Shown one piece after another: positions 25,785 through 33,608 of a stretch of 44,806 nt of DNA. A program made the position numbers and the translations under genes. Within the stretch, counting starts at the first letter, position 1. Every line of letters begins with the position of its first letter. Source of the stretch: an uncultured Lachnospiraceae bacterium (lineage in GTDB: Bacteria; Bacillota; Clostridia; Lachnospirales; Lachnospiraceae). The stretch is from positions 1-44,806 of the forward strand of contig CACYMQ010000008.1 in the NCBI GenBank assembly GCA_902775555.1, given 5' to 3'. The notes under the pieces were generated by a model that saw only the letters and a list, made by a program, of their open reading frames with translations, made no database searches and had not been told where the DNA came from.

Positions 25785-27134
25785 TCACATACCCATGATC
25801 GCCGGGAATAAAACAATCATCACTACAACGACCATGAGTAATAACATAGGCAGGAGCAGCTTCTGTGAAGCCTGCTCCGCCTGCCTGCGTGCGGATTCCT
25901 TTGCCTCCGCTTCTGCGTCCTTCACCTCCTGTTCCAGTAGTCCCAGCAGCTGACTGCTGCCTCTCGGTGCTGCGGTACTGATGGTGGAAAAAAGCCTTAC
26001 ATAGGACTGCAGTCCCAGATGCCTGCCGAGTTCCGCATAAACCGCCGGTTCCGATGACCCTGTACGGATCAGGTTCACGGCATAGCGAACCTCCGGCGTA
26101 AGATAGGTCTCTTCCACGACCGCAGAGGTGATAAGCGATCCCTGCAGGGATTCACCTGCCCCGAGAAGCAGCGTCAGTCGTTTTACAAAACGGTAGAAAA
26201 CTCCCTGTAACCGTTCCTCCCGTTTTTTCAGCCGGTCCTTACTCCTGCTTTCCTGCAGAAGGAATATAACTGCCGCGACAAATACGATAAAGGGATATAA
26301 TTTGCAAATCAGCTCTCTTACGGTATTCTTTTTTTCGTGTACAGTTACTCCTTCCACTTCATCCGGCAACCGGAAAACCCCCTCGTCTCTGCCGGCCTGT
26401 TCCAGCTCGGTAAGGTTTCTCAGCGCCCGTTCCAACGTGGTCTCCGTATCCTTCCACGGGATCACCGTAGCGGAGAACTCCGCATCCTTCTTCCGGATCC
26501 CGTCCGTAAGCACGGCCCTGATCGTCACAGCACAGGGTGACTCCAGTTCCTCCCTTCTTACGGTACCGGTCCGTCCGATCACAGACAGTTGATCCGTGTC
26601 CCAGGATATCTTCAGTCTTCCGGTATCATCGTTGTCAGGAAAGATCAGATCCTCCGTCACATATTGCGATGCCCGGTTGTTCTGAAAGACCTTTTTTTCC
26701 AGCACACCTATGGCAGCGTCCGCTGCATCTTCAAATTCCTCATCCGTAAGTGTCCTGGACCCGACGGCAAGCTCCACTTCCGTGGATACCTCACCATCCT
26801 TCAGCTGTACCGTGATCCCGACGGCATCCTCTCCTGCCGCCGGCCTCAGGATCTGCCCGGACTCCTTCTCCCCGGCCGGAAGTAAGAGGACTCCCAGTCC
26901 AAGGATCCAAAGCACACAGATTCCCGTTAACAGTACCCGAAGCCTTCGCTCTATGTACTGCTCCGTCGCATCTTCCAGCGATCTTCCATACAGTACCTCC
27001 AGTTTCTGCAAACGCCCGGAGATCCGCGGTACAACCCATGTCCCATCTTTATATAAACTGTAGTGCCGTTGAAACCGGATCAGGAAAAATGCGATCACCG
27101 GCAGCAGCACCAACAGGATGGCAACCACTATCAC
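25785..27134 (-). CDS. TadC-like type II secretion F-domain protein with large extracytoplasmic insert
   Basis: A 449-residue protein. TM1 is at 2-20, cytoplasmic 21-66 and TM2 67-86. A ~190-residue extracytoplasmic region (87-278) contains an Ig-like stretch (WDTDQLSVIGRTGTV ... CAVTIRAVLTDG ... FSATVIPW) resembling atrophied bacterial Ig domains. TM3 is at 278-294. The cytoplasmic T2SSF domain (~300-425) includes FVKRLTLLLGAGESLQGSL, PEVRYAVNLIRTGSSEPAVYAELG and a long Ala/Glu helix. TM4 is at 428-446. TadC forms the platform with TadB. The start is GTG at 27134 with GGGGGG six bases upstream. The insert is unusual for TadC. Confidence 0.82.
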   Translation of the reverse strand: MIVVAILLVLLPVIAFFLIRFQRHYSLYKDGTWVVPRISGRLQKLEVLYGRSLEDATEQYIERRLRVLLTGICVLWILGLGVLLLPAGEKESGQILRPAAGEDAVGITVQLKDGEVSTEVELAVGSRTLTDEEFEDAADAAIGVLEKKVFQNNRASQYVTEDLIFPDNDDTGRLKISWDTDQLSVIGRTGTVRREELESPCAVTIRAVLTDGIRKKDAEFSATVIPWKDTETTLERALRNLTELEQAGRDEGVFRLPDEVEGVTVHEKKNTVRELICKLYPFIVFVAAVIFLLQESRSKDRLKKREERLQGVFYRFVKRLTLLLGAGESLQGSLITSAVVEETYLTPEVRYAVNLIRTGSSEPAVYAELGRHLGLQSYVRLFSTISTAAPRGSSQLLGLLEQEVKDAEAEAKESARRQAEQASQKLLLPMLLLMVVVVMIVLFPAIMGM

Positions 27135-27159
27135 GTATAACCCCCCATTCTGACTTAAC

Positions 27160-27921
27160 TTAAATCACACGCAGTGTCTTTCGGAGCATCCGGTCCGCAA
27201 GAACGTCTGCTCCCACATTTGTAAACAACGCAATGGTCATGATGATCATCCCACCCAGCCCTGCATAAAGCGGAGCCAGATAAGCACCGTTCATCAGCCT
27301 CATGTAGATCAGCATGAAGGAAGGCATGACCGACATGATCCGCTGCTCCAGCTGTTTCTCCGATACGACGCTGTCTATTTCGGCCTGAAGCTCCAGAGAC
27401 TCCTGAAGCCGTGCCGCGGACCTCCGGACCGTCCGGATCATATCCCCGCCGGTCCTCTGCTGTATCCTGAGGACCTCCGCAAATTCTTCCGCTTCCTCAA
27501 TCCCGGATTCCTCTGCATATTCATGGAAGCCGTACCACACCGGTGTCCCCAGCTCCACACTCTTTCGCATCGCGTTCACCCTTCTGCATATCTCATCCTT
27601 TTCGCTGTAAATGAGCCTGAGATCCCCATCCGCCACAGAAAGCGCATTTTCCAGAGAATATCCGGCCTCCAGAGCGGTTTCGACAGAAAGCAGCATTCGC
27701 CGGAAGGCTTCTCTCCGCCTCCGCATTTTTCTCCTTTTCGCAGCCTTCTCATATACGATCCCTATATAAATGCCGGCAAATGCGCCGGGTATCAAACCAA
27801 ATAAACGGTTATAAAAGAGCCATGCCGCAAGGATCGTTCCCACCACCGCCACTGTCATTCCCCTGAAGGACAGACGGAGGCTTTTTTTCCCGGCCGTAGC
27901 ATTCTCTTTCTTCTGAAACAT
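27160..27921 (-). CDS. TadB-like inner-membrane platform protein
   Basis: About 253 residues with an N-terminal helix pair (MTVAVVGTILAAWLFYNRLFGLIPGAFAGIYIGIVY) and a T2SSF cytoplasmic domain with FRRMLLSVETALEAGYSLENAL and EVLRIQQRTGGDMIRTVRRSA. A second TM region follows (MPSFMLIYMRLMNGAYLAPLY, then GGMIIMTIALFTNVG). It pairs with the TadC-like protein to anchor the CpaF motor. The start is uncertain: ATG 27921 (AGGGA nine bases upstream) is preferred over 27948 (GGAGG only three bases away). Either way the gene overlaps the end of cpaF by more than 110 bases in another frame. Confidence 0.82.
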   Translation of the reverse strand: MFQKKENATAGKKSLRLSFRGMTVAVVGTILAAWLFYNRLFGLIPGAFAGIYIGIVYEKAAKRRKMRRRREAFRRMLLSVETALEAGYSLENALSVADGDLRLIYSEKDEICRRVNAMRKSVELGTPVWYGFHEYAEESGIEEAEEFAEVLRIQQRTGGDMIRTVRRSAARLQESLELQAEIDSVVSEKQLEQRIMSVMPSFMLIYMRLMNGAYLAPLYAGLGGMIIMTIALFTNVGADVLADRMLRKTLRVI

Positions 27922-29179
27922 AGCTTTCGTTCCCTGTGATTTCTTCATATGCCTCCATGCAGCCCGCAAGCTGCAGCTTCTCTACATTCAGAAGACGGTT
28001 CACACGTATCAGGCGCCCCTGCACCGGTCCTCCCCGTTCTCCTGTGTCCTCAAACTGAAACAATGGATTCAACAAGATCTCATCTCCTTCATATCCCACA
28101 ACCTCCGTAATCTCCAGTACCCGCCGGCTCTTATCCCTGAGTCTGCCCAGGTGCACCACCACATCAAGTGCAGAAGCCAGCTTCCGGCGGATGGCGGACA
28201 GAGGGATCTCCTCTGCCGAGAGGACCATGGTTTCCAGACGCATCAGCATATCACTCACCGAATTCGCATGGCCAGTGGAGAGACTTCCTTCATGCCCCGT
28301 AAGCATTGCGGTCAGCATGTCCGCAGCCGCTGCATCACGAACCTCCCCCACGATGACACGGTCCGGCCTCATGCGCAGGCTGGTCCGCACCAGTTCACGG
28401 ATGTCGATCCGGTTTTTCCCTTCCATATTGGCATTTCTGGCTTCCAGACGGACCAGATTCTCCGGACCCTGCAGGGACAGCTCCGCCACATCCTCAATGG
28501 TGATCACACGCTCATCCGACGGGATGAATTCCGTGAGCGCATTTAAAAATGTGGTCTTGCCGGACCCGGTTCCTCCGCTGATGAAAATGTTATATCTGGC
28601 CCTTACCAGAAGCCCCAACAGCCGGGCTGCTTCTTCCTGCAGGCTTCCGGCCTTTACCAGATCCTCCATCCGGTATGCGTGATCCGGGAATTTACGGATG
28701 GTTACTGCATGTCCTCCCCGGGAAATGGTCCTTAGGACCACATTTACCCGGGATCCGTCCGGCAGCACCGCATCCACAATGGGGCTTGTCTCATTTACGG
28801 TCCGGTTTACCGCTGTCACCATCTGATTGATCACGTTCATCAGACGTTCTTCCGACTGGAAAGCATATTCCGTCCGTATGAGATGTCCTTTCTTCTCTAT
28901 GTATATCGGTGCCGTGCCATTGATCATGATCTCCGTGATCTCCGGGTCCTCCAGCAGCTCCGAAAGCACATCCAGCCCCCGTATCGCATGAAACAGTTCC
29001 TTTCGAAGCTTCAGCTTCTCCGCCAGCGGTATATAGTCTTTCCCCGATTCCTCCAGGATCACCCGGTCGATGACCGCTCCTACCGCCTCATCCTCCAGCT
29101 GTTCCGTCATCCGAAGCTCATGCAGCACCTTCTCCTTCAGTTCTTCGGTGCGGCTCCTCTCTGTCTCCCCCGGATTCAT
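27809..29179 (-). CDS. CpaF/TadA-type pilus assembly ATPase
   Basis: A 456-residue secretion ATPase. The N-terminal domain has DPEITEIMINGTAPIYIEKKG, a VDAVLPDGSRVNVVL segment precedes the core, and then come Walker A GGTGSGKT (~202-209), the Asp box VITIEDVAEL and Walker B VIVGEVRD (~275-282). The His box GSLSTGHANS follows, and the C-terminal region ends KLQLAGCMEAYEEI plus ~40 residues. It powers Flp pilus assembly. The start at 29179 is chosen because GGAGG lies seven bases upstream and the ATGA overlaps the CpaE stop; the nearest upstream ATG would sit directly on the RBS. The C-terminal ~37 codons overlap tadB, suggesting the original stop lay further upstream. Confidence 0.92.
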   Translation of the reverse strand: MNPGETERSRTEELKEKVLHELRMTEQLEDEAVGAVIDRVILEESGKDYIPLAEKLKLRKELFHAIRGLDVLSELLEDPEITEIMINGTAPIYIEKKGHLIRTEYAFQSEERLMNVINQMVTAVNRTVNETSPIVDAVLPDGSRVNVVLRTISRGGHAVTIRKFPDHAYRMEDLVKAGSLQEEAARLLGLLVRARYNIFISGGTGSGKTTFLNALTEFIPSDERVITIEDVAELSLQGPENLVRLEARNANMEGKNRIDIRELVRTSLRMRPDRVIVGEVRDAAAADMLTAMLTGHEGSLSTGHANSVSDMLMRLETMVLSAEEIPLSAIRRKLASALDVVVHLGRLRDKSRRVLEITEVVGYEGDEILLNPLFQFEDTGERGGPVQGRLIRVNRLLNVEKLQLAGCMEAYEEITGNESYVSEERECYGREKKPPSVLQGNDSGGGGNDPCGMALL

Positions 29180-30105
29180 GCGCATTCCTCCAGACACTGC
29201 AGGATCCGTTGCGGATCCCCGGTTCGGATCGCATCCTCCGAAAGCTCTACGGGACATATCCGGAGAAGCAGCTCCCCGAGTTTTCTCTTTCGCAGGATCT
29301 CCCGAAAATGATCCACTTTTCGCCGGGACACATCATCCGGAAGCACCGGCATATAGATCCTGTCAAATACCTGCAGACAGGAAATGTCCGAGAGCACCGC
29401 ACTTCCCACATCATAGATCAGGCTCTGATATCTTCCCGGTTGAAGCAGTTGTTCGTGCAGCCATTTCAGATCCTCCGGTTGAACATCCTTTAACTCGGAG
29501 TACATGCCCGACACACGCAGGATCATCATCCCCTCCTCCATGGTCTGTTCACGTACCACTGCTTCATAAATATCCGGGATTCTCTGCTTGATCTGATAGA
29601 GCACTTCCGAATGTACGTCTGCTTCCGTAAACTCCTCCATATCGATATACAGCATCCCCCGGCCTCCTCCGGTGCAGGCCAGCGCCCGCGCCAGTGCCGT
29701 CTTACCGCATCGCCCCAACGGCGAATAGACTGCAATGCTGCCCGAATACCGGGGAACCACGCCCCGGGCATCCCGAAGCCTGGTCAAAAGTGCTTTACAG
29801 ATCTCCCGCACGGATTGGTATTTGAAGATACCTTCTTCCGAGGGCTGCTCCGTGAGTCTGCAAACCGGAATACCATAGGCCTTCTCCAGCTCCTGCATTT
29901 TCTCCGCTGTTTCTTCGCCTTCCGCCCTCCAGTCATCCATAATAAGAAGATCCGGTTCCCGGAAAGGTACACAGGTCATCACCACCTCCGGCCGGCTGAA
30001 TACCACAGCCTCTATCTCTCCCCTTGATATCTGGTTCAGTGCCATCATAAGTCCTGCTGCATATTCCGGATCTGTACTGCAGATTCCGATCCTGTAGGTT
30101 CTCAT
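29176..30105 (-). CDS. CpaE-like protein: pseudoreceiver plus MinD-type ATPase domain
   Basis: A 309-residue protein. The N-terminal ~110 residues look like a degenerate receiver domain (RIGICSTDPEYAAGLM, then EPDLLIMDDW). From ~120 a ParA/MinD-type domain has a P-loop SPLGRCGKTALA (~128-139) lacking the leading KGG lysine, followed by MLYIDMEEF and SLIYDVGSAVLSD (Walker B-like). CpaE proteins localise Tad machines to cell sites. The ATG at 30105 has AAGGGGG upstream. It is the first gene of the operon, 160 bases after a strong terminator pair; no clear -35/-10 was found in between. Confidence 0.82.
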   Translation of the reverse strand: MRTYRIGICSTDPEYAAGLMMALNQISRGEIEAVVFSRPEVVMTCVPFREPDLLIMDDWRAEGEETAEKMQELEKAYGIPVCRLTEQPSEEGIFKYQSVREICKALLTRLRDARGVVPRYSGSIAVYSPLGRCGKTALARALACTGGGRGMLYIDMEEFTEADVHSEVLYQIKQRIPDIYEAVVREQTMEEGMMILRVSGMYSELKDVQPEDLKWLHEQLLQPGRYQSLIYDVGSAVLSDISCLQVFDRIYMPVLPDDVSRRKVDHFREILRKRKLGELLLRICPVELSEDAIRTGDPQRILQCLEECA

Positions 30106-30275
30106 AGTCGTCACCCCCTTCGTCCGTGGCAAAAATGTACCACCTTCCGACCGCTTCTGTAAATCTCTATTTATATAGAATATGTAGCGCGTATTTCCGT
30201 TGCTTTTTATGTATTTGACGTGCAAAAATATGTTGCATTCCCCACTGTTCCGCCATCCTTTTAAGTGTCATAAAA

Positions 30276-30314
30276 AAAACAGGCAACGAAATAAAGCATT
30301 TCGTCACCTGTTTT
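30276..30314 (-). terminator. Rho-independent terminator (distal of two)
   Basis: The stem AAAACAGG/CCTGTTTT extends through a CA/CA internal loop to ACGAAA/TTTCGT. On the minus strand it is followed by a run of eight T. It closes the transcript of the small gene at 30464-30685. Confidence 0.8.
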
Positions 30315-30392
30315 CCCCTTTGTTTTCACATCTTATCAACAACAACTTGTTCGATAAAGTGGATAACTTGTCGGTAGTTGTCAACATAAAAT

Positions 30393-30416
30393 CGGGGGAC
30401 GTCAACCCGTCCCCCG
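30393..30416 (-). terminator. Rho-independent terminator (proximal of two)
   Basis: A 9-bp GC-rich stem CGGGGGACG / CGTCCCCCG with a six-base loop is followed on the minus strand by ATTTTA. It lies about 50 bases after the stop of the gene at 30464-30685. Confidence 0.75.
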
Positions 30417-30463
30417 AAATTTCGTACAATCTGCCGGTTTAAGATCCGAGCATTTTCCGCTAC

Positions 30464-30685
30464 TTATTTTTTCTCCTTGAGCATCCGCAGCGTCTCCTCA
30501 TCATCGGCGGTAAGGCGCATATTTGTAACCACGCTCCTTCCCTCCGGGGATGTAATGCGGATCTCGACTATCGCTCCTTCTCTAAGCTCCTGATGATTTT
30601 CCTTGAAAAATGCCACTACCCTCGGGTGCTGCTGACCGAACTTCTCCAATCTGCTTCCGAGCTGCATCATCGCCATGGGATTCAT
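30464..30685 (-). CDS. Small conserved-looking protein of unknown function
   Basis: A 73-residue soluble protein, not recognised (MNPMAMMQLGSRLEKFG, then HPRVVAFFKENHQEL, then IRITSPEGRSVVTNMRL). The start has a strong GGAGGAAG five to ten bases upstream, and the gene is closed by two terminators, so it is a well-delimited single transcription unit. The basic/acidic balance and lack of a signal peptide suggest a cytoplasmic role. A run of three CTGTTTT repeats lies directly upstream of its RBS. Confidence 0.7.
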   Translation of the reverse strand: MNPMAMMQLGSRLEKFGQQHPRVVAFFKENHQELREGAIVEIRITSPEGRSVVTNMRLTADDEETLRMLKEKK

Positions 30686-30698
30686 AACCTTCTTCCTC

Positions 30699-30719
30699 CT
30701 GTTTTCTGTTTTCTGTTTT
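30699..30719. repeat. Three perfect CTGTTTT heptamers abutting an RBS
   Basis: The seven-base unit occurs three times in a row immediately upstream of the AGGAGG of the gene at 30685, in its 5' leader. Copy-number change would alter spacing only upstream of the RBS. Confidence 0.6.
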
Positions 30720-30784
30720 CTATTGTATCTTTTTCCTTACATCCTTCACTTTGCGAAATCGTGGGCAGGACTCCGTCCTCCGTG

Positions 30785-31213
30785 TCAGTAACTGCGGAAG
30801 CGCACAAAATCAAAGCTGTATCCCGGTGCCGTGGTCCCATCCGGTCGCAGTGTGGGCTTGGTGACTCTTTTAAATGCGGGAGCCAGAACCGTTATCCCCT
30901 TTGCCTTTAACATCGTCACGATCCGGAAGACCAGCACGAAATCTCCCTGACAGACGACTGCATGGCACTCCTTTTTCTCACTGCCTTCCGCACCGCCTGC
31001 ATTGCCTTCCGCGCCGCCTGCGCTGCCTTCCACACCCAGCCGTCGTTCCACACGGCGGACCACAAGACCGGCGATCCGGTCTATTTCTTCCTCCCCAAGC
31101 TCAGCATCCGGTGCCGGCATGGGAAAATCCACTATCGTCCCGAACTTCTCTGCCGCAGCCGTTTGCTCCGGACTCCAGGTGGTGTGCGGGCGATTTGTCA
31201 CATTTATCAGCAT
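30785..31213 (-). CDS. Unrecognised soluble protein with a low-complexity linker
   Basis: A 142-residue protein that I cannot assign. The N-terminal part (MLINVTNRPHTTWSPEQTAAA, with GTIVDFPMPAPD) and the C-terminal part (HAVVCQGDFVLVFRIVTMLK, AKGITVLAPAFKR) look like the two halves of a small alpha/beta domain. They are joined by a Gly/Ala/Glu-rich stretch (EGSAGGAEGNAGGAEGSE, about residues 75-92). The start at 31213 has a perfect AAGGAGG, and a candidate promoter sits 28 bases further upstream. It is divergent from the EIIC-like permease. No signal peptide or TM segment is present. Confidence 0.7.
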   Translation of the reverse strand: MLINVTNRPHTTWSPEQTAAAEKFGTIVDFPMPAPDAELGEEEIDRIAGLVVRRVERRLGVEGSAGGAEGNAGGAEGSEKKECHAVVCQGDFVLVFRIVTMLKAKGITVLAPAFKRVTKPTLRPDGTTAPGYSFDFVRFRSY

Positions 31214-31240
31214 AGTCTCCTCCTTGCGTGTTCCTTCTAT

Positions 31241-31269
31241 AGTATACAAAAAAAGAAACCTTGTGAAAA
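31241..31269 (-). promoter_or_regulatory. Promoter for the 142-residue unknown gene
   Basis: Minus-strand TTTTCA (31264-31269) and TATACT (31241-31246) are 17 bases apart. The -35 overlaps that of the divergent permease promoter. Confidence 0.55.
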
Positions 31270-31289
31270 GTACAGGTTTGTGATAGTAT
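31261..31289 (+). promoter_or_regulatory. Promoter for the EIIC-like permease
   Basis: TTGTGA (31261-31266) and TAGTAT (31284-31289), spacer 17, lie about 40 bases before the ATG at 31331. The boxes share bases with the divergent promoter at 31241-31269. Confidence 0.5.
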
Positions 31290-31330
31290 ATTTCATGTTT
31301 TTTGAAAAAGCCTTTATAAAAGGAGTCATT

Positions 31331-32443
31331 ATGGGTAAAGTGAAAGAATTCCTGAAACGCAAGGACATCGAAATCTCCCTGAAACGCTACGGCATTGATG
31401 CGCTCGGCGCCATGGCACAGGGACTCTTCTGCTCACTTCTGATCGGAACCATTATCGATACCATCGGAAAGCAGTTTGAGATCGGTTTCCTGACTTCAAC
31501 CGTTGCTACCGTCGCGGGGAATGATTATACCGTGGGCGGTCTGGCCAGCGCTATGAGCGGACCTGCCATGGCCGTTGCCATCGGATATGCACTGAAATGT
31601 CCGCCTCTGGTCCTTTTCTCCATGATCACAGTCGGTTTCTCGGCAAATGCACTGGGTGGCGCCGGCGGTCCGCTGGCGGTCCTCTTCGTTGCCATCATTG
31701 CTGCCGAACTCGGAAAGATCGTGTCCAAAGAGACCAAGATCGACATCCTGGTTACTCCGTTGGTCACCATAGGAAGCGGTATCTTCTTCTCATGGCTGAT
31801 CGCTCCTCCCATCGGAAAGGGAGCCATGGCCGTCGGACAGCTCATCATGGATGCAACGGAGCTTCAGCCGTTCCTTATGGGTATCGTAGTATCCGTTCTG
31901 GTGGGAATCGCGCTGACACTTCCCATTTCCTCTGCTGCGATCTGCGCGTCCTTCGGACTTGTAGGACTCGCCGGAGGTGCAGCTGTAGCCGGCTGCTCGG
32001 CACAGATGATCGGTTTTGCAGTGATCTCCTTCCGTGAGAACCGTTGGGGAGGTCTCATCTCCCAGGGTATCGGAACCTCCATGCTCCAGATGCCGAATAT
32101 CATCAAGAACCCTCGGATCTGGATCGCACCGACTCTGGCTTCGGCCATCACCGGCCCTCTTGCCACCTGTGTTTTCAATCTGAGAATGAACGGAGCACCG
32201 GTTTCCTCCGGTATGGGAACCTGCGGACTGGTTGGCCAGATCGGCGTATATACCGGCTGGGTAAACCCGTCACAGAAGGCGATCGAGCTTGGCGAAACCG
32301 CACTGTCAGAGATCACCGTATTTAACTGGGTCGGCCTCATCCTGATCTCCTTCGTCCTTCCGGCTATCCTTTCACTTTGCTTCGATGCCATCTTCCGAAA
32401 GATCGGCTGGGTCAAAGACGGCGACATGAAACTGGCCGACTAA
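31331..32443 (+). CDS. PTS-type EIIC permease (PTS_EIIC_2-like)
   Basis: A 370-residue membrane protein with about ten helices and the Gly/Ala/Ser-rich loops of the PTS_EIIC_2 group (GIDALGAMAQGLFCSLLIGTI, GGLASAMSGPAMAVAIGYAL, SVLVGIALTLPISSAAIC, NGAPVSSGMGTCGLVGQIG). It has no attached EIIA or EIIB domain and none are next to it. Stand-alone members of this family are common in Firmicutes and their substrates are largely unknown. The ATG at 31331 has AAAAGGAG seven bases upstream; upstream in-frame codons lack an RBS. Gene neighbours downstream are AzlC/AzlD, so an amino-acid-related role is possible but unsupported. Confidence 0.82.
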   Translation: MGKVKEFLKRKDIEISLKRYGIDALGAMAQGLFCSLLIGTIIDTIGKQFEIGFLTSTVATVAGNDYTVGGLASAMSGPAMAVAIGYALKCPPLVLFSMITVGFSANALGGAGGPLAVLFVAIIAAELGKIVSKETKIDILVTPLVTIGSGIFFSWLIAPPIGKGAMAVGQLIMDATELQPFLMGIVVSVLVGIALTLPISSAAICASFGLVGLAGGAAVAGCSAQMIGFAVISFRENRWGGLISQGIGTSMLQMPNIIKNPRIWIAPTLASAITGPLATCVFNLRMNGAPVSSGMGTCGLVGQIGVYTGWVNPSQKAIELGETALSEITVFNWVGLILISFVLPAILSLCFDAIFRKIGWVKDGDMKLAD

Positions 32444-32558
32444 AGAATCCTATTCACAGCCTCCCGTTTTGATGCAGCTGCATGCTTGCACGCAAGGCCG
32501 ATGAGACATACGGGTGGACTGCGAAGCAGGAATCACCAAACTTCTTAAGGACAAAAAT

Positions 32559-33272
32559 ATGGACTATAAACGCGGACTCCGGGCAGGTATTCCGATCGCA
32601 CTGGGATACCTGTCCGTCTCCTTTACATTTGGAATCATGGCCATGAAATACGGATTCACCGTATGGCAGGCAGCGCTGATCTCCCTGACCACCGTTACCT
32701 CCGCCGGACAGTTTGCCGGTATTCAGCTCATGGCAGCTCCGGGCCTTTATCTGGATATGCTGATCTCACAGCTGACGATAAATGTCCGTTATTCCTTTAT
32801 GTCCATTTCTCTGTCGCAGAAGCTCGATCCGAAGTTCCGTGGAGTTTGGAAATGGATCCTCGGCTTTTTCATCACCGATGAGATCTTCGCCGTTGCAGTC
32901 TCCCGGCCCGTGGTAAGCCGCTCATTCTTTGCAGGGCTTGCGACCCTTCCCTGGATCGGCTGGACCGTAGGAACCGCCCTTGGCGCGTCCCTCGGAAGTG
33001 TACTTCCCGCCGCCGTCATGAGTGCCCTCGGTCTTGCCATCTACGGCATGTTCGTAGCCATCGTTGTTCCTCCTGCGAAGGAGAACAAATATGTCCTGCT
33101 GGCAGTCGGAGCAGCCGCTGCCATCAGTGTGGCATTTACCTATCTGCCTGTTCTGAAAAAGGTTTCCTCCGGTATCGCCGTCAGCATTGCGGCCATTGTG
33201 GCTGCAGCGATCGCTGCCATCGTACATCCCGTGGAGGATGACCCTGACACGGAAAAGGAGGTGGAAGCATGA
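32559..33272 (+). CDS. azlC: AzlC-family branched-chain amino acid exporter subunit
   Basis: A 237-residue membrane protein with the AzlC signature (GIPIALGYLSVSFTFGIMA, TSAGQFAGIQLMA, INVRYSFMSISLSQKL, FFITDEIFAVA). With the small AzlD partner it exports branched-chain amino acids and toxic analogues. The ATG at 32559 has AAGG eight bases upstream and starts the family domain directly; an upstream in-frame ATG at 32514 would add an unrelated 15-residue leader. The C-terminus is acidic (HPVEDDPDTEKEVEA). It overlaps azlD by four bases (ATGA), which couples their translation. Confidence 0.93.
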   Translation: MDYKRGLRAGIPIALGYLSVSFTFGIMAMKYGFTVWQAALISLTTVTSAGQFAGIQLMAAPGLYLDMLISQLTINVRYSFMSISLSQKLDPKFRGVWKWILGFFITDEIFAVAVSRPVVSRSFFAGLATLPWIGWTVGTALGASLGSVLPAAVMSALGLAIYGMFVAIVVPPAKENKYVLLAVGAAAAISVAFTYLPVLKKVSSGIAVSIAAIVAAAIAAIVHPVEDDPDTEKEVEA

Positions 33273-33577
33273 CTCTCTCAACCTTCTTTCTGTATCTGCT
33301 CCTGATGGCAGGCTCCACTTATCTGATCCGCGTACTGCCCTTCATCGCGATCCGCCATAAGATTGAGAACCGGTTCATCCGTTCCTTCCTGTACTATATC
33401 CCTTATGCGGTCCTGACCGCCATGACGATCCCGGCGATCTTTACTGCCACACAATCCATCATTTCCGCCTGTGTCGGACTTCTCGTTGCAGTGATCCTTG
33501 CTCTCCGCAAATGCTCTCTCACCACGGTAGCACTTGTGGCCTGCCTTGCCGTTTATCTGACGGAGCTGATCCTGTAA
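33269..33577 (+). CDS. azlD: AzlD-family exporter subunit
   Basis: A 102-residue four-helix membrane protein with the AzlD pattern (LLMAGSTYLIRVLPFIAIRHKI, FLYYIPYAVLTAMTIPAIF). It is the obligate partner of AzlC, and translation begins within the azlC stop codon, with AAAAGGAGG upstream. The gene ends 31 bases before a convergent HAD gene; no clear terminator separates them. Confidence 0.92.
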   Translation: MTLSTFFLYLLLMAGSTYLIRVLPFIAIRHKIENRFIRSFLYYIPYAVLTAMTIPAIFTATQSIISACVGLLVAVILALRKCSLTTVALVACLAVYLTELIL

Positions 33578-33608
33578 CCGGCGTAACCACGCCACGCATA
33601 TCTGCATT

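Larger units (their letters stand above)
30106..30463. other. Gene-free stretch ahead of the Tad operon
   Basis: This 358-base interval has no supportable reading frame. It contains two terminators for the gene at 30464-30685 (listed separately), two DnaA-box-like 9-mers (30333-30341 and 30358-30366), and about 160 AT-rich bases that should hold the Tad promoter, which I cannot pinpoint. Confidence 0.7.

Noticed and set aside
30106-30225. N-terminal extension of the CpaE-like gene
   Set aside because: No RBS and no family similarity; the ATG at 30105 has AAGGGGG ideally placed.
30962-31330. Long plus-strand extension upstream of the EIIC-like permease
   Set aside because: It is antisense to the gene at 30785-31213, rich in Arg/Cys/His, crosses the promoter, and the ATG at 31331 has a strong RBS.
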